Assembly (NCBI GenBank): GCA_045805605.1
Contig: JBJMKX010000060.1
Location: 1-21,186, forward strand
Source: DATBDE01 sp045805605
GTDB taxonomy: Bacteria; Actinomycetota; Thermoleophilia; Solirubrobacterales; Solirubrobacteraceae
DNA length: 21,186 nucleotides
Direction: 5' to 3'
The position numbers and the translations under genes are program-made. The notes under the pieces were generated by a model. It searched no databases, was not told the DNA's origin, and saw only the letters and a list, made by a program, of their open reading frames with translations. Each line of letters opens with the position of its first letter. The first letter of the stretch is position 1. Below are positions 13,532 through 20,142 of this stretch, piece after piece.

Positions 13532-16057
13532 TTACTCGCCGGCGTGCGCCGTCGAGGCCTCGCCGTTCTTGACCGGGAGCGCGTCCTTCGAGGGCTTGAT
13601 AGGGACGGTCGGGTTGTCGATGTTCGACAGCCGGTCGATCAGGTTCAGCCACTGCCCCGGCTTCAGCGCGCCCTCGCCGTTGGACGTGTTGTACGCCGGG
13701 TGGAAGCCGACATGGATGTGGTCGTCGTGGTCGGACAGTGCGAGGATGTTGTCGGCGCCGCCGAAGTCGGCGGGGGTCATCAGGCTGATGATCTGGTGGG
13801 GCTTCATGTTGCCCTGCAGGATCAGCAGGCGCTGGATGGTCATCTCGGTGATCGAGCCCTTGCCCTGGTGGCCGAGGATCGGGATCCCGTTGATCGCGGC
13901 GATGTCGACCGCGTTGCCCGACGTGTGCTCGGACACGTTCCCCGACGAGGTCAGGAAGCTGTGGCCGGTCTTCAGGCAGGAGACGGTCGGCTTGAGCCCG
14001 CTGCCGGCCAGGAACTCGAGGACCGCGAGCACGCGGCGGTCGATTTGGCCGCCCTCGATGTCCTTGCGCCCGCCCTCGTAGATGTCGAGGCGCGGGTCCT
14101 CGAGAACGCGGGTCGCGAGCTGCTCCTTGCTCATCAGCATGACCTGGCCGATCGTCGCGGCCTGGCCGTCGGAGCCGAAGAACGGGTTCTTGCCCGCCGC
14201 CCGATAGACGGCGGTGGACTCGAGCAGCTTCCACCCGTCGAGGATCGGCTTGGGATCGATCTTCGGGGCGCCGCGACCGGCGGGACGGATCGAGAACTCC
14301 ATGTGCGGCGAGGCCTGGCCCTGCTCACCGAGCCGACCGAGGATCGTGCCCGCGATCACCTTCGAGCCCTTGCGCAGCTTCTTGAGCTCGACGTCCTTGC
14401 GGCCCAGGCCGAAGACCTCCGTGAAGTACGACCGGAAGGTCGTGTAGCCCGGCAGCCGGCCCGACTCGAACAGCTGCTGCTTGCCGCCCGCGTGATAGGC
14501 GCCGCTCCGCGCCGGATGCGCGTACAGGCGCTCCTTCTGGACGTTGACGATCGGGGCCGCGGTCGGCGCCGCCGCCGTGTTGCCGCTCGCGCGGGCGTGG
14601 GCCTTGGTGCGCCGCGGCGACGCGCTCTTCTTGGAGGCCGCGTGGGCCTTGACCTTGGGCTGGCGCTGCGTGCCGGCCGATGCCGGCTCGTTCGGCGTCG
14701 GGTCTTTCGGGAGCTTGAGCTCCCTGGCGACGTCGGCCGCCGAGATCTTCTGCGGCTTGGGCGCCGGGTAGTCGGGCTGGATCGAGCCCAGGTGCGTGTA
14801 CGTGTAACGGTTCCCGTACGCGTCCTGGAGGACGATGTACTTGCCGAGCTCGGGCGAGGTGCCGAGCTTGCGGATGACGCCGTCTTGCGAGGCGATCACC
14901 GGCGCGCCCTTGCGCGAGAAGATGTTGATCGACCGCCGCCGGACGTCGCCGTTGACCACACGAGCCGCGTTCTGGCCGGGGTGGTAGCGCTTATTGGCCG
15001 AACGCTTCGAGATGTCGTCCGCGTAGCGCGCGCGCGCGTGCACGGGGAAGTGACCCTGGGTGAGGCCGGTCAGCGAGCCGACCAGGCCCGCCGGCATGCC
15101 GCCGATCAGCTTGGCGCGGAGCATCACGCTGTCGACGTACCAGTCGGCGTGGTTGTAGGCGAAGATGGCGCGGCGCAGGTCCTTGTCGGCCCCGGCCGCC
15201 TTCAGGTAGCGCGCCGCGGCGAAGATCGCGTCGACGGGGTTGTAGGGGTCCTTGCGCCCGTCGTTGTTGGCGTCGGTGCCGTAGGTCTTCCACGACGAGG
15301 GGATGAACTGCATCCAGCCGAGCGCGCCGGCCGAGGAGACCGAGAGGTTGCGCCCGTAGTCGGTCTCGATTTCGTTGATGCCCGCCAGGATCTGCCAGGG
15401 GACGTTGTACTGGATGCCCGCGGCCTGGTAGATCGGCAGCAGGAACGGCGGGATCCGGAACTTGTCGATGAAGAAGTTCGGCACGCCCACCGGCGCGGGA
15501 CCGACGCTCGCCACCGACAGGGTCGGGTTCGCCGCGGTGGGGGCCCCGCTCGAGCCGGGGTCGGCCTTGTGGTCGTTGCGCGCGTGCGAGGAGCCCTTGT
15601 CCTTGGAGCCCCTGTCGGCCTTCTTCCGGGCCTTCCGCTTGGCCTGCTTGGTCTTGCCCTTGGTGCCGTCGGTCGTCTTCTGCCGCGAACCCTTGTCCCT
15701 GGCTTGAGGCTTGTTCGAGCCCGCAGAGGGAGTGGTCGCCTGAGGTTGAGTTGCCTGCGGCTGCGTCGGCTGGGGCTGCTGGGCGCCCTGGTCGCCGCCC
15801 GACGACTGGCTGGAGGTCGGAGGAGGCTCGTTCTGCGGGCAGGGCAGCGAGGGGACTTGCACGTTGCTCACGGGTCCAGGCAGATCGGGCAGCGACACCT
15901 TGCCCGTGCATGGGTCCACGTCGGCCTGGACCTGGATGGTGTTGCCGTCGCCGAGCGTGACGGTGACGCTCACGGGGTCGGCGGCAGCGGGAAAGACCGC
16001 GAACGCGAACGTCGCGCAAGTCACGGCAATACCGATGAGCAGGGTCCGCGTGTTCAC
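13532..16057 (-). CDS. large secreted cell-wall hydrolase: lytic transglycosylase + degenerate M23 + M15-like peptidase
   Basis: 841 residues. A signal peptide (1-26) is followed by a short beta domain, a Gln/Pro/Thr region and a very basic Lys/Arg linker (about 110-165). Residues about 200-320 are an MltB-type lytic transglycosylase: catalytic Glu231 in NEIETDYGR, GWMQFIPSSW (247-256) and a calcium-loop-like DANNDGRKD (262-270). Residues about 365-425 and 560-600 resemble split halves of an M23/LytM domain, but the usual HxH is PHMEF (584-588) and no H-x3-D site is visible, so it is probably inactive. Residues about 675-790 contain SEHTSGNAVD (His711, Asp718) and DHIHVGF (His782), the zinc pattern of M15 D,D-carboxypeptidases. 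Start is GTG at 16057. Predicted to cut both glycan and peptide in peptidoglycan. Confidence 0.88.
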   Translation of the reverse strand: MNTRTLLIGIAVTCATFAFAVFPAAADPVSVTVTLGDGNTIQVQADVDPCTGKVSLPDLPGPVSNVQVPSLPCPQNEPPPTSSQSSGGDQGAQQPQPTQPQATQPQATTPSAGSNKPQARDKGSRQKTTDGTKGKTKQAKRKARKKADRGSKDKGSSHARNDHKADPGSSGAPTAANPTLSVASVGPAPVGVPNFFIDKFRIPPFLLPIYQAAGIQYNVPWQILAGINEIETDYGRNLSVSSAGALGWMQFIPSSWKTYGTDANNDGRKDPYNPVDAIFAAARYLKAAGADKDLRRAIFAYNHADWYVDSVMLRAKLIGGMPAGLVGSLTGLTQGHFPVHARARYADDISKRSANKRYHPGQNAARVVNGDVRRRSINIFSRKGAPVIASQDGVIRKLGTSPELGKYIVLQDAYGNRYTYTHLGSIQPDYPAPKPQKISAADVARELKLPKDPTPNEPASAGTQRQPKVKAHAASKKSASPRRTKAHARASGNTAAAPTAAPIVNVQKERLYAHPARSGAYHAGGKQQLFESGRLPGYTTFRSYFTEVFGLGRKDVELKKLRKGSKVIAGTILGRLGEQGQASPHMEFSIRPAGRGAPKIDPKPILDGWKLLESTAVYRAAGKNPFFGSDGQAATIGQVMLMSKEQLATRVLEDPRLDIYEGGRKDIEGGQIDRRVLAVLEFLAGSGLKPTVSCLKTGHSFLTSSGNVSEHTSGNAVDIAAINGIPILGHQGKGSITEMTIQRLLILQGNMKPHQIISLMTPADFGGADNILALSDHDDHIHVGFHPAYNTSNGEGALKPGQWLNLIDRLSNIDNPTVPIKPSKDALPVKNGEASTAHAGE

Positions 16058-16074
16058 GGCACATACCGCCAGTC

Positions 16075-16105
16075 TCCCGAAGCCACGCCAAACTCGGCGC
16101 CGGGA
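16075..16105 (-). promoter_or_regulatory. stem-loop in the hydrolase mRNA leader, near the start codon
   Basis: On the minus-strand RNA, UCCCG-GCGCC and GGCGU-5 nt-CGGGA pair into a two-part stem (outer arms 16101-16105 / 16075-16079, inner arms 16096-16100 / 16085-16089) ending about 17 nt before the GTG start. It may control ribosome access. No Shine-Dalgarno sequence is evident. Confidence 0.4.
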
Positions 16106-16185
16106 AAGTCGACCCTACCAGGGGCTCTTCCGGCGCGCGCCAGCAAGGTACTGGGTGGTTTCCAAGTCCGCAAAAGGCAAGCCTC

Positions 16186-16220
16186 ACCCGGGTCTCGTGT
16201 TGCGAAACGAGGGCCCGGGT
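16186..16220. promoter_or_regulatory. strong hairpin in the hydrolase leader / divergent intergenic region
   Basis: ACCCGGGTCTCGT (16186-16198) and ACGAGGGCCCGGGT (16207-16220) pair with one bulge and one mismatch around an 8-nt loop (GTTGCGAA). It lies about 130 nt upstream of the hydrolase GTG, so it probably belongs to a long structured 5' leader. Cell-wall hydrolase genes in actinobacteria often carry c-di-AMP riboswitches, but I do not find the conserved core of that class here. Confidence 0.4.
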
Positions 16221-16279
16221 CGTTCTGGAACACGCCCCTGAGGCGAATGACGCGCGGGCGCACATCCGTGTCCGCTGAT

Positions 16280-16290
16280 CTCAGTCTGAG
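16280..16290. promoter_or_regulatory. CTCAG-T-CTGAG palindrome between divergent genes
   Basis: A perfect 5-1-5 palindrome in the 298-nt gap (16058-16355) between the hydrolase and the phasin-like genes, about 65 nt before the latter. TAGAGT at 16318-16323 could be a -10 for the plus-strand genes. Beyond this palindrome and the two hairpins I see no gene in the gap. Confidence 0.35.
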
Positions 16291-16355
16291 GTCGAGCTTG
16301 AGCTACTCCGCCGTTGGTAGAGTCCCGCGCCGCAACGGCGACCGAAGGGACCGAC

Positions 16356-16802
16356 ATGGCCGAAGAGGACGAAGGGCTGCGCCAGCGGCTGACCCGCCAG
16401 GGTGAGGAGGCCGTGGGCAAGCTCGCCCAGGATCTGCTCGAGAACCCGCTCTTCGCCAACACGCTCGCACGCGCATTCGAGGCGCGGGAGAAGGCGATGC
16501 AGGCCCAGACCGTCGCCATGGGCGCGCTCAACCTCCCCTCCGCCGCCGACATCGAGCGGCTCACCCGCCGGCTGCGGTCGGTCTCGCAGCGGCTCGAGGG
16601 CATCGAGGACGGCGTCGAGCGGCTCGACGAGCGACTCGCGAGCGCCACGGCCGCGTCCGACACCGCCGAGCGCCTGCGCCGAGTCGAGGAGCAACTGCAG
16701 ACGCTCACCACCGAGGTGCAGGCCCTGGGCAAGCGCCTGCCCGCCGAGTCCGAGCCGGTCTCACGTGACCAGGAGCGGCTCGAGGTCGCCAACGGCTCCT
16801 GA
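16356..16802 (+). CDS. phasin-like coiled-coil protein
   Basis: 148-residue cytosolic protein, charged and helical. The N-terminal half (LAQDLLENPLFANTLARAFE, then AMGALNLPSAADIERLTRRL) resembles the region of polyhydroxyalkanoate-associated phasin/PhaE-like proteins where a short N-L-P-[ST]-x-x-[DE] segment precedes a coiled coil. Residues about 60-135 show continuous heptads (RLEGIEDGVERLDERLAS, RLRRVEEQLQTLTTEVQAL). ATG at 16356 has a good Shine-Dalgarno site, GAAGGGA, 5 nt upstream, one of the few clear ones here. The stop overlaps the next start as TGATG. A PHA-granule role is inferred from resemblance only; no PHA synthase is in the window. Confidence 0.75.
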   Translation: MAEEDEGLRQRLTRQGEEAVGKLAQDLLENPLFANTLARAFEAREKAMQAQTVAMGALNLPSAADIERLTRRLRSVSQRLEGIEDGVERLDERLASATAASDTAERLRRVEEQLQTLTTEVQALGKRLPAESEPVSRDQERLEVANGS

Positions 16803-17044
16803 TGCCGCCCGGCCGGCCGCGCAATCCCGCCGAGGCCGCCGACGCGCTGCGGGCCGCCGTCGACCAGACCTTCCAGGCCACGTTCGGGCGCCTCGCCACG
16901 GGCGACGCCATAAAGGATCTGCGCGAGCAGGTGCGCAAGCTCGAGCAGCGCGTCGAGGCCCTCGAGAAGGCCCAAACGCGATCGCCCGACGCCGCCTCCG
17001 GCAGCCGCCGGGTCGACCGCTCCAAGAATCGGAAACGGGGCTGA
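16802..17044 (+). CDS. small coiled-coil protein paired with the phasin-like gene
   Basis: 80-residue basic protein translated from an ATG overlapping the previous stop (TGATG). The middle, ATFGRLATGDAIKDLREQV followed by KLEQRVEALEKAQ, predicts a helix and then a two-to-three heptad coiled coil; the tail is basic (RRVDRSKNRKRG). The same pattern (helix, then coiled coil) occurs in the preceding protein, so the two may form a hetero-oligomer. The family is not recognised. Codon use is normal for the window. A 17-base segment (16972-16988) is identical to part of the repeat cluster downstream of hpt. Confidence 0.7.
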   Translation: MPPGRPRNPAEAADALRAAVDQTFQATFGRLATGDAIKDLREQVRKLEQRVEALEKAQTRSPDAASGSRRVDRSKNRKRG

Positions 17045-17061
17045 GAGGGCTCCCCAGCCCC
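17037..17061 (+). terminator. GGGGCTG/CAGCCCC hairpin at the end of the phasin-like unit
   Basis: GGGGCTG (17037-17043) and CAGCCCC (17055-17061) form a 7-bp GC stem with an 11-nt loop, overlapping the stop codon of the 80-residue gene. It lacks a T-tract, as is common for terminator-like hairpins in GC-rich actinobacteria. The rest of the 202-nt gap to the cyclase holds a second hairpin, GGGGGC (17134-17139) / GCCCCC (17146-17151). Confidence 0.45.
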
Positions 17062-17229
17062 GTCCCCGGCGCGGGCGAAGCGGCCCGCCTTCGTTCGGCC
17101 ACGGCGCTCGTCGCGGGACCGGCGGCGCCTCGCGGGGGCTACGCGGCCCCCACTGATTGGCCTGTTGCCTAGCGTCGGAGCCTTGACGGTATCGCCCGCG
17201 GTGCCAAGAGGCAACTGCGCCTCCGGCGG

Positions 17230-17235
17230 TACCGT
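17230..17235 (+). promoter_or_regulatory. putative -10 box of the cyclase gene
   Basis: TACCGT matches TANNNT and ends 11 nt before the ATG, leaving a very short leader. A TTGACG at 17183-17188 is too far away to be its -35. Weak evidence. Confidence 0.25.
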
Positions 17236-17246
17236 CCAGGCTGCCC

Positions 17247-18425
17247 ATGGAGGACCTGAAGCTCTCGCAGGCCGCGAAGCGGGCCGGCGTGTCCGCGGGC
17301 ACGCTGAAGCGCTGGGCCGAGCAGGGAGTGGTGCCCCACGACGGCGACGGCTGGTCGCCGGCGGCGGTCGCCACTGCCCGCATCGTCGCCCGGCTGCGCG
17401 AGCGCGGCCACTCGTTGGCGTCGATCCGCCGGGCGGCCGAGACCGGGCGGCTCGCCTTCGGCTACATCGAGGACCTCTTCCCGGCCGACGAGGGCGAGCA
17501 CACCTTCGAGGACGCGGCCCGCGAGACCGGCCTCGAGCCCGCCCTCATCGAGCGTGTCTGGCAGTCGGTCGGCTTCCCGTCCGGCCACCGCGCGTCGATC
17601 TCCGACGACGACCTCCAGCTGCTGCGCTACATCGCCGCCGTGCTGGCCGCCGGCTTCCCGCTCGTCGCGTTCCTCCAGCTCGTGCGCGTCTACGGGCAGG
17701 CGCTGGCGCAGATGGCCGACGCCGAGGTCCGGCTCTTCCACCTATACGTTCACGAGCCGCTCATGCGCGACGGCGTGGGCGGCCTCGAGATGGCCGAGGA
17801 GATGGAAGGCCTGGCGCGCCAGCTGCTGCCGCTCAGCTCGCCGATCATGGACCACCTCCACCAGCGCTTCCTCCAGCACTTCGTCGAGCAGGACGTGATC
17901 GGCCACATGGAGGCCGACCTCGAGGACGAGGCGCTCGAGCTCGGCCGCCTGCGGGTGGCGATCGCGTTCGCCGACCTGGCCGGGTACACGCGCATGACCG
18001 AGGAGGCAGGGGAGGAGGAGGCGCTGACCGCGGTCGAGCGGTTCGTGCAGGCGGTGGAGGACACGCTGCCCGACGATGCCCGCATCATCAAGACCATCGG
18101 CGACGAGGTGATGGTCGTCGGATCGGATCCGGCCGCGCTGACCGGCTGGGCCGTGGGCTTTCAGGACCGGCACTTCGAGCGCCCGCTGCCGCGCATCGGC
18201 ATCCACTACGGCGAGACCCTGTACCGCGACGGCGATTACTACGGGCGCGAGGTCAACCAGGCGGCGCGCGTCGCCGCCCGGGCCGCTGGCGGCGAGGTCC
18301 TGGTCACGCGTCCGGTCGTCGAGGCCGCCGGCCGCGAGATCGAGTTCGACCCGATCGGCCAGGTACGCCTCAAGGGCTTCGCGCACGTGACCGAGCTCTT
18401 CCTGGCCCGGCACGCGGAGGAATGA
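17247..18425 (+). CDS. class III adenylate cyclase with N-terminal MerR-type helix-turn-helix
   Basis: 392 residues in three parts. Residues 4-68 read as a MerR-like DNA-binding domain (KLSQAAKRAGVSAGTLKRWA, then VARLRERGHSLASIRRA). Residues about 70-215 resemble the helical regulatory domain of mycobacterial Rv1264 (EDLFPADEGEHTFEDAARE, VWQSVGFP, a DDLQLLRYIA helix), which senses pH in that enzyme. Residues about 236-390 are the catalytic domain: metal ligands Asp242 (FADLAGYT) and Asp286 (GDEV), adenine-selecting Lys282 and Asp330 (GDYYG), and transition-state residues Asn337 and Arg341 (VNQAARV). All key residues are present, so it should make cAMP as a dimer. No membrane segments. Its stop overlaps the tilS start (ATGA). 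Confidence 0.93.
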   Translation: MEDLKLSQAAKRAGVSAGTLKRWAEQGVVPHDGDGWSPAAVATARIVARLRERGHSLASIRRAAETGRLAFGYIEDLFPADEGEHTFEDAARETGLEPALIERVWQSVGFPSGHRASISDDDLQLLRYIAAVLAAGFPLVAFLQLVRVYGQALAQMADAEVRLFHLYVHEPLMRDGVGGLEMAEEMEGLARQLLPLSSPIMDHLHQRFLQHFVEQDVIGHMEADLEDEALELGRLRVAIAFADLAGYTRMTEEAGEEEALTAVERFVQAVEDTLPDDARIIKTIGDEVMVVGSDPAALTGWAVGFQDRHFERPLPRIGIHYGETLYRDGDYYGREVNQAARVAARAAGGEVLVTRPVVEAAGREIEFDPIGQVRLKGFAHVTELFLARHAEE

Positions 18426-19336
18426 AGACCGCGGATGAGGTCTTGGCCGCGGCGCGCGCGACCGGTCTCCTGCCCGCCGGCGCGCCGGTGCTCGTCCTGC
18501 TCTCTGGGGGCCGCGACTCGGTCTGCCTGCTCGACGTCGCCGTGCGCCTCGGTGGACGGGTCTGCGCGCTGCACGTCGACTACGGGCTGCGGCCCTCGAG
18601 CGCCCACGACGCGGCCTACTGCCGGGCGCTGTGCGAGCGGCTCGACGTCGCGCTCGAGATCGAGCGCGCCCAGCGCCCGGCCGGCGCCGGCAACCTGCAG
18701 GCCTGGGCGCGCGACGTCCGCTACGCCGCTGCCGCTCGGCGAGGCCTTCCGGTGGCCACTGGCCACACCGCCTCCGACCAGGCCGAGACGGTGCTCTACC
18801 GCCTTGCCAGCTCGCCCGGGCGCCGGGCCCTGCTCGGCATGGCGGCGCGCGAGGGGGGCGTCGTGCGCCCGCTGCTCGGTGTCACCCGCGCCGAGACCGC
18901 CGCCTACTGCCGCGAGCGTGGCCTGCCGTTCGTCGAGGATCCCTCCAACGCCTCGGACGCCTTCGCCCGCAATCGCGTCCGCCACGAGCTCCTGCCCGCC
19001 CTGCGCGCGGTGCACCCGGCCGCCGAGGAGAACGTGCGCCGCACGGCGGAGATCCTGCGCGAGGAGGCGGCGGTGCTCGACGAGGTCGTCGCCGGCGTCC
19101 TCGAAGGCCGCGGCGAGATCGAGATCGACCGGCTCGCGGCCCTCCCGCCGGCGCTCGCCCGCCTGGTGGTCCGCCGCCTGGCCGAGGACGCCCTCGGCCA
19201 CGCCGTTCCCCGTGCCGCGCGGCGCACCGGCGACGTGATCGCGCTCGGCGCCGACGGGGCGCTCGACCTCGGCGACGGTGCTCGCGCGCGTGTGCGCGCG
19301 GGAATCTTGCGCTTCGAGCCGACGCCTTCGCGGTGA
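18422..19336 (+). CDS. tilS: tRNA(Ile)-lysidine synthetase
   Basis: Modifies C34 of the AUA-reading tRNA-Ile to lysidine with ATP and lysine, an essential decoding step. The N-type ATP pyrophosphatase P-loop SGGRDS is at residues 28-33, followed by ALHVDYGLRPSSAHD, GHTASDQAETVLYRL and the FVEDPSNASDAFARNRVRHE motif that identifies TilS. The 304-residue length is short: it has the catalytic domain and a following helical domain but not the extra C-terminal domain of E. coli TilS. ATG at 18422 overlaps the cyclase stop by 4 nt; GGAGG at 18416-18420 is too close to act as an ordinary ribosome site, so reinitiation is likely. It is followed by hpt, a common bacterial order (tilS-hpt-ftsH). Confidence 0.95.
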   Translation: MKTADEVLAAARATGLLPAGAPVLVLLSGGRDSVCLLDVAVRLGGRVCALHVDYGLRPSSAHDAAYCRALCERLDVALEIERAQRPAGAGNLQAWARDVRYAAAARRGLPVATGHTASDQAETVLYRLASSPGRRALLGMAAREGGVVRPLLGVTRAETAAYCRERGLPFVEDPSNASDAFARNRVRHELLPALRAVHPAAEENVRRTAEILREEAAVLDEVVAGVLEGRGEIEIDRLAALPPALARLVVRRLAEDALGHAVPRAARRTGDVIALGADGALDLGDGARARVRAGILRFEPTPSR

Positions 19337-19384
19337 GTTGAGATAGGCGACCTCGAGCGGAGCGAAGCACCGGTCAGAGTGCCC

Positions 19385-19390
19385 TAGCCT
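19385..19390 (+). promoter_or_regulatory. putative -10 box of hpt
   Basis: TAGCCT ends 7 nt before the GTG start, fitting a leaderless transcript. No clear -35. hpt may also be reached by read-through from tilS (61-nt gap). Confidence 0.35.
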
Positions 19391-19397
19391 CCCGGCC

Positions 19398-19928
19398 GTG
19401 CGCGACCCCGCCATCGGCGAGATCCTCGTCCAGCCCGACGAGCTCCAGCACCGGGTGCGCGCGCTCGCGGGCGAGATCTCCCGGGACTACGCGGACAAGG
19501 AGCCCCTCCTCGTGTGCGTGCTCAAGGGCGCCGTGTTCTTCCTGTCGGACCTCATGCGCCACATCGAGATCCCGTGTGAGGTCGACTTCATGGCCGTCGC
19601 CTCCTACGGCTCCGCCACCGACTCCAGCGGGGTGGTGCGGATCCTCAAGGACCTCGACGCGGCCATCGAGAGACGCCACGTCCTCATCGTCGAGGACATC
19701 GTCGACTCGGGCCTCACCCTCCAGTACCTGCTGCGGAACCTCGGCGCCCGCGACCCGGCCTCGCTCGAGGTCTGCGCGCTGCTGACGAAGCCCGACCGGC
19801 TCAAGGTCGACCTCGCCCCCCGCTACGTGGGCTTCGAGATACCGAACCGGTTCGCGATCGGGTATGGACTGGATGTGGGCGAGCGATACCGCAACCTGCC
19901 CTACGTGGCCGCGTTGCGCGGAAGGTGA
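19398..19928 (+). CDS. hpt: hypoxanthine phosphoribosyltransferase
   Basis: Purine salvage enzyme that joins hypoxanthine or guanine to PRPP. 176 residues, the usual length. LKGA (42-45) is the PPi-binding loop, SYGSAT (69-74) the flexible catalytic loop, HVLIVEDIVDSGLTL (94-108) the PRPP motif with the paired acidic residues Glu99-Asp100, and KPDRLKVD plus YVGFEIPNRFAIGYGLD the purine-binding end. GTG at 19398 gives the expected N-terminus; there is no Shine-Dalgarno site. It lies between tilS and ftsH, a widespread arrangement. The stop codon overlaps the first GATCGC hairpin of the downstream repeat cluster. Confidence 0.96.
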   Translation: MRDPAIGEILVQPDELQHRVRALAGEISRDYADKEPLLVCVLKGAVFFLSDLMRHIEIPCEVDFMAVASYGSATDSSGVVRILKDLDAAIERRHVLIVEDIVDSGLTLQYLLRNLGARDPASLEVCALLTKPDRLKVDLAPRYVGFEIPNRFAIGYGLDVGERYRNLPYVAALRGR

Positions 19929-20023
19929 TCGCAAGTGCGATCGCCTGTCTGCGCCGGCTCGATCGCCAAACGCGATCGGCCCGATCGCCAAACGCGATCG
20001 CCCGGCTGCGCCGGCCCGATCGC
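19927..20023. repeat. cluster of three GATCGC hairpins in direct repeats
   Basis: Three inverted repeats in a row: GATCGC-AAGT-GCGATC (19927-19942), GATCGC-CAAAC-GCGATC (19961-19977) and the same again (19983-19999); the last two are 22 nt apart and identical. Direct copies of GCGCCGGC-[T/C]-CGATCGC flank them (19951-19966 and 20008-20023). It lies right after hpt. It could act as a composite terminator, an mRNA 3' stabiliser, or be a copy of a dispersed genomic repeat. Confidence 0.8.
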
Positions 20024-20142
20024 TCTTCAAACCCTTTCGTTACCTGGCATGAACCGTCCCAGTCGACACTAGGCCCGATGCTAGGCTTGATTTCTGGCTT
20101 GACCCCAAGGCGCGTCCCCGCCCGACGCGCGCGGAGACGCAT
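20024..20142 (+). promoter_or_regulatory. ftsH upstream region with duplicated CTAGGC
   Basis: Base composition becomes more AT-rich here. CTAGGC occurs at 20069-20074 and 20081-20086; the second forms TAGGCT (20082-20087), a plausible -10. TTGATT (20087-20092) and TTGACC (20099-20104) are -35-like but have no good partner. GGAG at 20133-20136 is a Shine-Dalgarno site 6 nt before the ftsH ATG, implying a leader of about 50 nt. Confidence 0.45.

Noticed and set aside
16058..16300. c-di-AMP (ydaO) or cobalamin riboswitch upstream of the hydrolase
   Set aside because: Only vague resemblance (GGGUGAGGC; GGGAGACUGGC). The conserved cores of both classes are missing, so I report just a structured leader.
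13544..16405. 953-codon open frame on the plus strand opposite the hydrolase
   Set aside because: It is rich in Arg/Gly/Val/Leu without recognisable motifs and lies antisense to a gene with a signal peptide and catalytic motifs; long antisense frames are expected at this GC content.
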